Assembly: GCF_900141665.1 (NCBI RefSeq)
Contig: NZ_FQYI01000005.1
Span: 62,001-126,000 of the forward strand
Origin: Cruoricaptor ignavus
GTDB taxonomy: Bacteria; Bacteroidota; Bacteroidia; Flavobacteriales; Weeksellaceae
DNA: 64,000 bases
Direction of reading: 5' to 3'
Both the position numbers and the translations under genes were made by a program. Of the stretch, positions 23,787 to 32,059 are shown one piece after another; the first letter of the stretch is position 1; each line of letters starts with the position of its first letter. Under the pieces are notes generated by a model. That model was not told the DNA's origin. It did no database searches and was given only the letters and a program-made list of their open reading frames with translations.

Positions 23787-24544
23787 TGACAAGGCTGGTT
23801 TACGACGGTAGTTTTGAAGGCTTGCTCACGGCAATTTTCGAAGTTCACGAATATAAATTTCGTGATGCGGAAATTGTGGCGGAAGCCTTTCCCGATGAGA
23901 ATCTTTTCGCGGAAAAGCATCAGGTTTTTACCGATGAAGCAAAAGCGAAGCGCATTGAAAAATTTGTGGAAAAATATTCAGGAAGTGAAGGCGTGCGAAA
24001 TTTGCTGCGCGTTTTTCTTTCCGAAAGTGAAGATAGGGAGCGTTTAATCTTCTTTTCCTTAAATTATTTAATTCAGGAAAAAGTGAATATTTTTGACAAT
24101 TATGCAAATAAAAAAATTGCGGAAATTTCTAAAATTGTAAAATCTGTAGGCAGGGAAACTCACCGGATGAAGGCTTTTGTGAGATTTATAAAGCTGGCTG
24201 ATGATAGTTACTTTGCGCATATTGAGCCAGATTTTAATGTGCTGCCTTTAATTATCAATCATTTCAAAAATCGCTATACCGATCAGAGATGGATGATTTA
24301 TGATTTGAGAAGAAACTACGGTATTTATTACGATTTAAATAATGTAGAATTTTTCTCGCCAACTTCAGAAATGCGTGAAAGACTTCTAAAACCGTCGGAA
24401 TTTCTGCACGATGAAGAGCTGCAGTTTGAGAATTTGTGGCGGAATTATTTCCGTAGCACGAACATTCGGGAGCGCAAAAATCCAAAGCTGCATTTGCAGC
24501 ACTTGCCGAAACGCTACTGGAAATACTTGACGGAGAAGCAATGA
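23786..24544 (+). CDS. TIGR03915 family putative DNA metabolism protein (DUF4130)
   Basis: This 252-residue partner of the radical SAM protein begins LVYDGSFEGLLTAIFEVHEY, the family hallmark. The central GRETHRMKAFVRF block and the C-terminal NPKLHLQHLPKRYWKYLTE are conserved in DUF4130. In some genomes the domain is fused to a uracil-DNA glycosylase-like (UdgX) domain, which is absent here. The one-base overlap (TGATG) with the preceding gene indicates translational coupling. Confidence 0.9.
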   Translation: MTRLVYDGSFEGLLTAIFEVHEYKFRDAEIVAEAFPDENLFAEKHQVFTDEAKAKRIEKFVEKYSGSEGVRNLLRVFLSESEDRERLIFFSLNYLIQEKVNIFDNYANKKIAEISKIVKSVGRETHRMKAFVRFIKLADDSYFAHIEPDFNVLPLIINHFKNRYTDQRWMIYDLRRNYGIYYDLNNVEFFSPTSEMRERLLKPSEFLHDEELQFENLWRNYFRSTNIRERKNPKLHLQHLPKRYWKYLTEKQ

Positions 24545-24571
24545 TTTGCCATCGGAAGAGTTTACTGATGT

Positions 24572-25057
24572 TTAATCCGGGAAGATTTGGCGGAGGACTC
24601 TGTAGCGGTTTTCGAAGATGTATCTTACACGATGGACCACGGCTTTCCCTGCAATTAAATCGCCGAGAAAGCCGAGCGGTAATTTGAACGAGACGATGTC
24701 CTGCATTTCGGTTCTGCCACTGGAAATTTCGCGGAAATGATGTTCGTGGTGCCACATTGCATAGGGTCCGAAACGCTGCTCGTCCACGAAAAATCTGCGC
24801 TCATCAAACTGGGTGATTTCCGTAACCCAACTGCTTTTTACCAGTGGAAAAATCCCGATTTTGTAGGTGATAATCTGCCCGGCATAAGTGAAATCCGGCG
24901 GATTGTTCGTGATTCGGAAAGCCATATCAGGCGGCGTAATGCGGTCGAGATTTTTCGGATTCGAAAAGAAATCCCAAGCTTCGTCCAAGCCCACCGGCAG
25001 AACTTGCACCGACCGCAAAATGTAAATCCCGGACTGCTTTTCTACTGAAATATTCAT
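24572..25057 (-). CDS. SRPBCC family protein
   Basis: At 161 residues it reads as one START/Bet v1-like helix-grip fold: LPVGLDEAWDFFSNPKNLDRITPP at the N-terminus, VTEITQFDERRFFVDEQRFGPYAMWHHEHHF in the middle. Such proteins bind hydrophobic ligands; relatives are annotated as cell-division inhibitors or cyclases, with little experimental basis. I start at MNISVEKQ, downstream of a TATCTTTG promoter box at 25073-25080. It converges on the TIGR03915 gene and diverges from the nucleoid-protein gene. Confidence 0.8.
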   Translation of the reverse strand: MNISVEKQSGIYILRSVQVLPVGLDEAWDFFSNPKNLDRITPPDMAFRITNNPPDFTYAGQIITYKIGIFPLVKSSWVTEITQFDERRFFVDEQRFGPYAMWHHEHHFREISSGRTEMQDIVSFKLPLGFLGDLIAGKAVVHRVRYIFENRYRVLRQIFPD

Positions 25058-25072
25058 CGGAAATCGTTTCAC

Positions 25073-25119
25073 CAAAGATAAGCCATCACCAAAAAACTCG
25101 CCGAAATCAAATATCTTTG
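25073..25119. promoter_or_regulatory. Divergent -7 boxes (TATCTTTG on each strand)
   Basis: Minus strand TATCTTTG at 25080-25073 serves the SRPBCC gene; plus strand TATCTTTG at 25112-25119 serves the nucleoid-associated gene starting at 25136. Both match TAnnTTTG. Neither has a clear TTG at -33. Confidence 0.6.
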
Positions 25120-25135
25120 CAGCGGAAAATTCACT

Positions 25136-26164
25136 ATGCTGCAGAAAATCATCATTCATAAAGTTGGGAATAAAATCAATCAGGAGCCGCTGGTTTTTGG
25201 TTCGGAAGTTGTTGATTTAGAGGAAGATATGAAGGATTTGCTTACGGATTTTTTCTTCAAATCTTTCAAATCGGAGGAGCAGTTTCAGTTTTACAGCGAG
25301 AATTATTTGGCGAATAATTCGGTTTATTCTTCGGTTGCGAAAATTTTTGAAAATCCGGAAAATTTTGTGGAATCATCCAAAGAGATTGCGCAGCATCTTT
25401 ATGATATTACCGAAAATCCGAGGGTTCAGAATGGTGAATTGTTCGTTGTGTTGTTTGATGATGCTAATGAAAACGGCGATATATTACCTAAAATAGGAAT
25501 TTTCAAAACTGAAAATAAATTGCCTTTTCTTAAATTATTCCGCAAAAATGACGATGAGAACGAGGCAGTATTTCAGCTCGAAAAAGATTTCGGGATTTCT
25601 TTGGCAAAACTGGATAAAGGTGCGCTGATTTACAATGTTTCCAGGGAAGATGGTTTTGCGGTTTCCGTAATTGATAACAATAAAAACGGCGATGAGTATT
25701 ACTGGTTTGAAGATTTTTTGAAAGTTCGGCAAAGAAATGATGATTATTTTCAAACGCAGGAAACGCTGCAGGTTTACAAGGATTACATCACGAAGCAACT
25801 GCCGCAGGAATTTGAGGTTACAAAAATGGATCAGGCAGATTTCCTGAATCGCTCGCTGGAATTTTTTAAAGAGAAGGAGCAGTTTTCCTTTGAGGAATTC
25901 ACGAAGCAAATCCTTCAGGATGAACAGGTTATCGAGAGTTTTGAAAATTACAAAAGCGATTATGAGCAAGAAATGCAGCTTTCGATAGAGGAAGATTTCC
26001 CGATAAATAATGCCGCGGTGAAGAAAAATCAGCGGTATTTCAAAAGCGTGATAAAGCTGGACAAGAACTTCCACATCTATGTGCACGGCGACCGAAAGCT
26101 GATAGAAACCGGGCAGGATGAGAAGGGAAAATTCTACAGGCTGTATTTCGAAGAGGAAAATTAA
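25136..26164 (+). CDS. Nucleoid-associated protein (YejK/NdpA family)
   Basis: This 342-residue cytosolic acidic protein fits the YejK (37-kDa nucleoid-associated) family: IIIHKVGNKINQEPL at the N-terminus, LFVVLFDDA and IGIFKTENK in the middle, a long C-terminal segment with KSVIKLDKNFHIYVHG at the end. YejK is a nucleoid component of uncertain function, reported to interact with topoisomerases in E. coli. A promoter box lies 17 bases upstream. It precedes mdh but has a separate promoter. Confidence 0.85.
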   Translation: MLQKIIIHKVGNKINQEPLVFGSEVVDLEEDMKDLLTDFFFKSFKSEEQFQFYSENYLANNSVYSSVAKIFENPENFVESSKEIAQHLYDITENPRVQNGELFVVLFDDANENGDILPKIGIFKTENKLPFLKLFRKNDDENEAVFQLEKDFGISLAKLDKGALIYNVSREDGFAVSVIDNNKNGDEYYWFEDFLKVRQRNDDYFQTQETLQVYKDYITKQLPQEFEVTKMDQADFLNRSLEFFKEKEQFSFEEFTKQILQDEQVIESFENYKSDYEQEMQLSIEEDFPINNAAVKKNQRYFKSVIKLDKNFHIYVHGDRKLIETGQDEKGKFYRLYFEEEN

Positions 26165-26220
26165 AGAAAAATTAACAATTATACTGACATTCCTCATAGC
26201 CTAAGCCAGGAAGACTTTCG

Positions 26221-26228
26221 TAAATTTG
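26221..26228 (+). promoter_or_regulatory. mdh promoter -7 box (TAAATTTG)
   Basis: Exact TAnnTTTG match 25 bases upstream of the mdh ATG; no clear -33 TTG. Confidence 0.6.
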
Positions 26229-26253
26229 AGAGAATTTAAAATCACCAAACAAA

Positions 26254-27180
26254 ATGAAAGTCACAGTAGTAGGCGCCGGTGCAGTAGGCGCGAGCGCAGC
26301 GGAATACATTGCTCTGAAAAATTTCTGTTCGGAGGTGGTGCTGCTCGACATTAAAGAAGGCATCGCGGAAGGCAAGGCTATGGACCTGATGCAGTGCGCA
26401 TCTCTGAACGGTTTCGACACGAAAATCACCCCAAGCTCAAACGATTATAGCAAAACCGCAGGCTCCGAGATTGCGGTCATAACCTCCGGGGTGCCTCGCA
26501 AACCGGGCATGACGCGGGAAGAGCTAATCGGAGTAAATGCTGGAATTGTACGCACTGTTGCAGAAAATCTGGTGAAGTATTCACCGGAAGTTATCATCAT
26601 CGTGGTTTCTAACCCGATGGACACTATGACTTACCTTGTGCACAAGGTTTCCGGGCTGCCAACACATAAAATCATCGGGATGGGTGGCGCGCTGGATTCT
26701 GCAAGATTCAAATACCGGCTTGCGGAAGCGCTCGATTCCCCGGTGGCAGATGTGGATGCAATGGTCATCGGTGCCCATAGCGATACGGGGATGATCCCTT
26801 TGGCGACCAAGGCATCGCTTCGGGGCGTGCCTGTAGCAGATTTGATTTCTGATGAAAAACTTAAAAATGCCGTAGAAGAAACCAAAGTAGGCGGCGCTAC
26901 GCTCACTAAACTGCTCGGTACCTCGGCGTGGTATGGCCCGGGCGCTGCGGTATCTGCTGTGGTTCAGGCAATTGCCTGCGATCAGAAAAAACTTATCCCG
27001 AGCTCTGTAATGCTGAATGGTGAGTACGGCGAAAGCGACATCTGCATTGGTGTGCCGGCAGTTATTGGCAGAAATGGCGTTGAGAAAATTTTGGAAATAC
27101 AGCTAACGGAAGAGGAGAGAGCTCAGTTCAAAGCATCTGCTGATGCGGTGAGAAGCGTAAACAACGATCTTTCGATTTAA
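26254..27180 (+). CDS. mdh: Malate dehydrogenase
   Basis: It oxidises malate to oxaloacetate with NAD+ in the TCA cycle. GAGAVGASAAEY is the NAD-binding GxGxxG, SGVPRKPGMTREEL holds the substrate-binding arginines (mobile loop), VSNPMDTMTYL contains the conserved Asn-Pro, and GAHSDTGMIP the catalytic His. At 308 residues it is of the LDH-like type common in Bacteroidota. It is monocistronic with its own -7 box. Confidence 0.96.
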   Translation: MKVTVVGAGAVGASAAEYIALKNFCSEVVLLDIKEGIAEGKAMDLMQCASLNGFDTKITPSSNDYSKTAGSEIAVITSGVPRKPGMTREELIGVNAGIVRTVAENLVKYSPEVIIIVVSNPMDTMTYLVHKVSGLPTHKIIGMGGALDSARFKYRLAEALDSPVADVDAMVIGAHSDTGMIPLATKASLRGVPVADLISDEKLKNAVEETKVGGATLTKLLGTSAWYGPGAAVSAVVQAIACDQKKLIPSSVMLNGEYGESDICIGVPAVIGRNGVEKILEIQLTEEERAQFKASADAVRSVNNDLSI

Positions 27181-27214
27181 CAATTACTTAAACTCAGTCC
27201 GCCGGATTTTTCAA

Positions 27215-27222
27215 TAAATTTG
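27215..27222 (+). promoter_or_regulatory. pafA promoter -7 box (TAAATTTG)
   Basis: Exact TAnnTTTG match 21 bases upstream of the chosen pafA ATG. Confidence 0.55.
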
Positions 27223-27243
27223 GCGGATAATTTTTTTTGTTTT

Positions 27244-28899
27244 ATGAAGAAACTTGCAATTTTTGGCCTCTCCGCACTTTTTGCAGTGCCTGCAATGGCT
27301 CAGCGGCAAAAAAGGCAGCCGCAGCAAAATACCCAGCTAGAAAGACCAAAGCTGGTAGTGGGCCTTGTGGTGGATCAGATGCGCTGGGATTTCCTTTACC
27401 GGTATTATAACCAGTATGGTAGCGGCGGTTTTAAGCGGCTGCTGAATGATGGCTTTGCGCTTCACAACACCCATATCAACTATGTTCCAACGGTTACTGC
27501 CCTGGGCCACACCTGTGTGTATACCGGCTCCGTGCCATCCATCCACGGCATTGCGGGCAACGATTGGTTCGACAGAACCACGGGCAAGGGTGTATACTGC
27601 ACCACCGATGAAGGCGTGAATCCTGTAGGGACGGATGACCGCAAAGTAGGCAGCCATTCACCAAAAAATCTTTGGAGTACTACCATTTCCGATGAGCTTC
27701 GCCTTGCCACAAATTTCCAGGCAAAGGTCGTAGGCGTGTCTCTGAAAGACCGCGCATCCATCCTCCCGGCAGGGCATAACCCTACCGGCGCCTACTGGTT
27801 TGACGGGAATACCGGAAACTTCGTGACGAGTTCCTATTACACCCACCAGCTGCCGCAGTGGGTGAGCAATTTTAACAGCCTAAAACTGGGTGAGCAGCTT
27901 TTGGCAGGCGGGTGGAATACTCTGTATCCCATTTCCGAATATACACAGAGCTCCGCGGATAATGTAGAGTGGGAAGGCTTGCTCGGCAGCGCAAAGGCAC
28001 CCGTATTTCCTTACAGCAACCTGGCGGAGGATTATAGGAAAAATCCGGATGTGATCCGAAGCACGCCGTATGGGAACACGCTTTCCCTGAAAATAGCAGA
28101 GGCGGCCATAGAAGGAGAAAATCTTGGCAAAGATGCTGTAACGGATATGCTTGCCATTAACCTTGCATCCACGGATTATGTAGGTCACAAATTTGGTCCA
28201 AATTCCGTAGAAATTCAGGATACTTACCTCAGGCTTGATAGAGATCTGGAGGAATTTTTCAATTATCTTGATAAAAATGTAGGCAAAGGTCAGTACACGG
28301 TTTTCCTTACCGCCGACCACGGTGCAGCACATTCCGTAGGCTTCCTGCAGCAGCACAAGATAAAAACCGGCTATTTCGGCGAGGGTGCGCAAAGAGAGTA
28401 CAATACCAGGATGAAATCCAAATACGGAGTGGATAACCTGCTGACATCCATCACCAATTACCAAATTTACCTGAGCGACGAGCTGGTGGAGAAAAACAAA
28501 ATGGATATGAACAATACGGTGGATTATCTGGTGGATCAGCTCAATAAAGACCAAAGCATCCTATATGCCGTAAATATGAAAAAAATCGCTACCGCGCCCA
28601 TACCGGAACCAATAAAAACCAGAATGATAAACGGATATAACTGGCAGCGCAGCGGCGATATCCAGCTTGTTTCGCACGATTCTATGCTGCCCTCCGGGCT
28701 GAAGAAGGGCACCACCCACAGCGTCTGGAATCCCTACGATGCCCACATCCCGCTGATATTTATGGGATGGGGGATACCTCGTGGCGAGAGTAATGCGCCG
28801 TATGATATGACGGATATTGCACCAACTATTTCCGCATTGCTGAAAATCCAGTTCCCGAGCGGTAACATAGGTAAGCCGATCACGGAAATAGTGAAATGA
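27244..28899 (+). CDS. pafA: Alkaline phosphatase PafA
   Basis: This is a periplasmic or secreted phosphomonoesterase, well studied in Elizabethkingia. A 20-residue signal peptide ends at AMAQ. The active site matches PafA with an offset of six: zinc-ligand Asp44 (D38), nucleophile Thr85 in VPTVTALGH (T79), Asn106 (N100), Lys168 and Arg170 in SLKDRA (K162, R164). TADHGAAHS supplies later zinc ligands. PafA releases phosphate from organic phosphates independently of Pho regulation in Bacteroidota. I start at MKKLAIFG, eight codons into the longer frame, because the signal peptide begins there. A terminator follows. Confidence 0.95.
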   Translation: MKKLAIFGLSALFAVPAMAQRQKRQPQQNTQLERPKLVVGLVVDQMRWDFLYRYYNQYGSGGFKRLLNDGFALHNTHINYVPTVTALGHTCVYTGSVPSIHGIAGNDWFDRTTGKGVYCTTDEGVNPVGTDDRKVGSHSPKNLWSTTISDELRLATNFQAKVVGVSLKDRASILPAGHNPTGAYWFDGNTGNFVTSSYYTHQLPQWVSNFNSLKLGEQLLAGGWNTLYPISEYTQSSADNVEWEGLLGSAKAPVFPYSNLAEDYRKNPDVIRSTPYGNTLSLKIAEAAIEGENLGKDAVTDMLAINLASTDYVGHKFGPNSVEIQDTYLRLDRDLEEFFNYLDKNVGKGQYTVFLTADHGAAHSVGFLQQHKIKTGYFGEGAQREYNTRMKSKYGVDNLLTSITNYQIYLSDELVEKNKMDMNNTVDYLVDQLNKDQSILYAVNMKKIATAPIPEPIKTRMINGYNWQRSGDIQLVSHDSMLPSGLKKGTTHSVWNPYDAHIPLIFMGWGIPRGESNAPYDMTDIAPTISALLKIQFPSGNIGKPITEIVK

Positions 28900-28923
28900 T
28901 TTTTGAATAATTTCTTCTTAAAA

Positions 28924-28955
28924 AAAGCTGTCCGAAGTTGAGACAGCTTTTTTTA
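28924..28955 (+). terminator. Intrinsic terminator of pafA
   Basis: AAAGCTGTC (28924-28932) and GACAGCTTT (28942-28950) form a nine-base stem followed by a T tract. Confidence 0.9.
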
Positions 28956-29020
28956 TTTGATTTCACTACTACATTTGGAAAAATCCGGATTCCTCCAATT
29001 TACCGGATAGTTTTGCAATA

Positions 29021-29047
29021 AAAAATCCGGTATTAAACCGGATTTTT
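29021..29047 (-). terminator. Bidirectional terminator, end of the fatty-acid operon
   Basis: AAAAATCCGG (29021-29030) pairs perfectly with CCGGATTTTT (29038-29047); on the minus strand it is followed by a T-rich tract and lies three bases after the acyl-CoA dehydrogenase stop. Confidence 0.85.
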
Positions 29048-29050
29048 GTC

Positions 29051-30829
29051 TTAGTAAGAACCTTTTTCAAGGTAGTGGGCGGCGATCTCTTCGGTGAGTT
29101 TTATCGGGTTCGGAGTGTTCACATATTTTGTGAATCTTCTCAGCCCGGAAAGCATCATGCGCTGCTCATCGCCCTCCGCGAAGGAGATAATTGCCTCTTT
29201 CGCCGCTGCGATGGTTTTCTCCACAGCTTGATAAAGGTTCAGCTGAGCCATTTTCGCCTGAACAGAATCTGCCCCGAAATGCTTCTCAACGCGAAGAACT
29301 GCGGATTCTGCCATATAAATCTGGTTAAGAATTTCTGAAGCATTCAGAAGAAGGTGCTGTTGCTGCTCAATTTTGGAGGTATATTTCTGTAGTGCCGCTC
29401 CCGAAACCATCAGGAATACTTTTTTCAGGTTGGCAATCATTGCCTTTTCCTCACTCATAAATTCGGAGTAATCCGGAGTATCGAAGGATGGGATGCCTGT
29501 AAGTTCCTTAGCAATTCCTTTCGCAGGAGTAAGCAGGTCTATCTGCCCCTTCATTGCACGCTTGATGAGCATACCCACCGCAAGGAGCCTGTTGATTTCG
29601 TTAGTACCTTCGTAGATTCTCGCGATGCGCGCATCTCTCCACGCAGATTCCATCGGCGCATCTGCAGAGAAGCCCATACCACCGTAGATCTGGATGCCTT
29701 CGTCCGCCACATGCTGAACAGCTTCTGAGCCGAAAACTTTCAGAATAGAGCACTCCACTGCGTATTCCTCCACACCTTTCAGCTCAGCCTCCTGGTGGTC
29801 AGCTCCTCCTGCTACGAGTTCATCAATTTTAGACTGGATGTCGCTGGACGCGCGATAAACTCCGGACTCGGAAACATAGGCAAGCGTAGCCATCTCACCG
29901 ATTTTCTTGCGGATAGCGCCAAATGTGGAGATCGGCACCTGGAATTGCTTTCTCTCATTAGCATAAGAGATGGAATATTTCAGGATTTTCCTCATACCAT
30001 CCAGCCCGGCAGCTGCAAGCTTGATGCGGCCTACATTCAGCGCGTTCAGCGCGATTTTAAAGCCGTTGTTCCTCTCGCCCAGAAGATTGCCCACCGGCAA
30101 TTTCAGATCGTTGAAAAATACCTGGCGGGTAGAGGAGGAGTGGATGCCGAGTTTGTGCTCCTCTTCGCCGAGCGTAAGGCTCTGAGGGTCTTCAATCTCA
30201 GAACGGTTCACTACGAAACCGGTGATGTTTTTATCATCCTCAATCCTTGCAAAAAGTGTGAATGTATCCGCAAAACCTGCATTGGAAATCCACATTTTCT
30301 GCCCATTGATGATGTAATGCTGCCCATCCTCAGACAGTCTCGCCTTCGTTTTCCCGGAATTGGCATCGGAGCCAGCATCAGGCTCGGTGAGGCAGTATGC
30401 GCCAAACTTTTCTCCGCTTGCCAGCGCAGGCAGATATTTTTGCTTTTGCTCCTCGTTTCCGTAAAGAACTATTGGCAGCGTGCCGATGCCCGTGTGCGCG
30501 CCGTAGGCTGTACCGATGGAACCATTCGCCCCGGAAACTGCGTCGCAAACGAGAACGGTTTCTACAAAGCCCATACCCATACCGCCGTACTCGGCAGGCA
30601 CGGAGATCCCAAGGGCGCCCATCTCGCCAAGTTTACGCATAACCTCTTCGGTAAGGGCGTAATCTTTCTTCTCAAAACGCTCATTCACAGGCATTACCTC
30701 CCGGTCGATGAATTCTTTCACGCTGTCGCGGAGCATGCGCTGCTCCTCATTAAGGTCTTCAATGGTGAAGATTTCCGTGGCAGGTGTTTCATTTACAAGA
30801 AACGCCCCGCCGATTAGTTGTTTGCTCAT
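29051..30829 (-). CDS. Acyl-CoA dehydrogenase, long form
   Basis: It catalyses FAD-dependent alpha-beta desaturation of acyl-CoA, the first step of beta-oxidation. YCLTEPDAGSDANSG and KMWISNAGFADTFTLFARI are the ACAD signatures. RIYEGTNEINRL holds the Glu expected to act as catalytic base. At 592 residues it exceeds the 380-residue core by a C-terminal helical domain of about 160 residues, as in VLCAD/ACAD9-like enzymes. It is the last gene of the marR-fadB-fadA-acd operon, 24 bases after fadA. Confidence 0.93.
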   Translation of the reverse strand: MSKQLIGGAFLVNETPATEIFTIEDLNEEQRMLRDSVKEFIDREVMPVNERFEKKDYALTEEVMRKLGEMGALGISVPAEYGGMGMGFVETVLVCDAVSGANGSIGTAYGAHTGIGTLPIVLYGNEEQKQKYLPALASGEKFGAYCLTEPDAGSDANSGKTKARLSEDGQHYIINGQKMWISNAGFADTFTLFARIEDDKNITGFVVNRSEIEDPQSLTLGEEEHKLGIHSSSTRQVFFNDLKLPVGNLLGERNNGFKIALNALNVGRIKLAAAGLDGMRKILKYSISYANERKQFQVPISTFGAIRKKIGEMATLAYVSESGVYRASSDIQSKIDELVAGGADHQEAELKGVEEYAVECSILKVFGSEAVQHVADEGIQIYGGMGFSADAPMESAWRDARIARIYEGTNEINRLLAVGMLIKRAMKGQIDLLTPAKGIAKELTGIPSFDTPDYSEFMSEEKAMIANLKKVFLMVSGAALQKYTSKIEQQQHLLLNASEILNQIYMAESAVLRVEKHFGADSVQAKMAQLNLYQAVEKTIAAAKEAIISFAEGDEQRMMLSGLRRFTKYVNTPNPIKLTEEIAAHYLEKGSY

Positions 30830-30853
30830 TTTTATTTTGTTTAAATAGTTGAA

Positions 30854-32032
30854 TTAAAGAAGCTCAAAAATGCTTGCCGCACCCTGGCCGGTACCCACGC
30901 ACATCGTTACCATCCCGTACTTATTCCCGCGCTGGCGCATTTCATCCAAAAGCTGCACGGTAAGTTTTGTACCGGTACATCCCAGTGGGTGCCCGAGCGC
31001 TATGGCTCCGCCGTTTACATTGATGATTTCAGGGTTCAGATCCAGCTCTTTTTTAATGGCCACAGATTGCGACGCGAATGCCTCATTCAGCTCTATGAGT
31101 TCGATGTCCTTCAGTTCTAAGCCTGCCTGCTTCAGCGCTTTCGGGATTGCGTATACCGGCCCCATGCCCATCACGCGCGGCTCAAGGCCTGCTGCCGCGT
31201 AGGAAACGAGGCGCGCCTCTGGCTGTAGCCCGAGCTCCTTTATCATTTCTTCACTCATCACGATCACAAAGGCAGCCCCGTCGGACATTTGTGAAGAATT
31301 TCCTGCTGTCACTGTACCACCGTTAGCGAAAACGGGCTTTAATTTCGCCAGACCTTCTAGCGAAGTGTCTTTCCTAGGACCTTCATCCACTGAAAACTCA
31401 TAAGTTTTGGTTTGGGATTTCTGGTTTTCGTCCAGGAAATTATATTCGACATTTATCGGGACAATCTGATTCTTGAATTTCCCTTCCGCATTGGCTTTCA
31501 GCGCCTTTTGGTGGGATTCGAAGGCAAACTGATCCTGCTCTTCCCGGGTGATGCCGTACTCCTTAGCCACCGCTTCCGCAGTATAGCCCATACCCCAGTA
31601 GTAGTCCGGGTTGTCCTTGGCAAGGTCTGTTTCCGGAACCGCCTTGTAGCCGCCCATCGGGATGTAGCTCATGGACTCCGTTCCGCCTGCGATGATGCAG
31701 TCCGCCATTCCGGACTGGATTTTAGCCGCCGCTATGGCGATGGCTTCCGAGCCGGATGCGCAGTAGCGGTTTACCGTTACGCCGGGTACTTTATTCGTAT
31801 CGAGACCCATCAGGGAGATGAGCCTTGCGACATTGAGCCCCTGCTCGGCTTCCGGCATCGCGTTGCCCACGATGAGGTCATCTATTCTGTTGATGTCCAG
31901 CTGCGGAACATCCGCCACAAGTTTTTGGATGACGGTAGCCGCCATCACATCCGGCCTTGTGAACCGGAGACTGCCTTTCGGGGCTTTGCCGACTGCAGTT
32001 CTGTATCCTTTTACGATATATGCCTGTTTCAT
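30854..32032 (-). CDS. fadA: Acetyl-CoA C-acyltransferase (thiolase)
   Basis: It catalyses the last, thiolytic step of beta-oxidation. [14 protein letters not shown] contains the nucleophilic Cys, [17 protein letters not shown] the catalytic His, and [12 protein letters not shown] the second Cys. The length of 392 residues is normal. It is encoded between the trifunctional-like subunit and the acyl-CoA dehydrogenase, so the complete spiral except acyl-CoA ligase is in this operon. Confidence 0.95.
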   Translation of the reverse strand: MKQAYIVKGYRTAVGKAPKGSLRFTRPDVMAATVIQKLVADVPQLDINRIDDLIVGNAMPEAEQGLNVARLISLMGLDTNKVPGVTVNRYCASGSEAIAIAAAKIQSGMADCIIAGGTESMSYIPMGGYKAVPETDLAKDNPDYYWGMGYTAEAVAKEYGITREEQDQFAFESHQKALKANAEGKFKNQIVPINVEYNFLDENQKSQTKTYEFSVDEGPRKDTSLEGLAKLKPVFANGGTVTAGNSSQMSDGAAFVIVMSEEMIKELGLQPEARLVSYAAAGLEPRVMGMGPVYAIPKALKQAGLELKDIELIELNEAFASQSVAIKKELDLNPEIINVNGGAIALGHPLGCTGTKLTVQLLDEMRQRGNKYGMVTMCVGTGQGAASIFELL

Positions 32033-32059
32033 TTTGTCTAATTGTATGATTATTATTGA

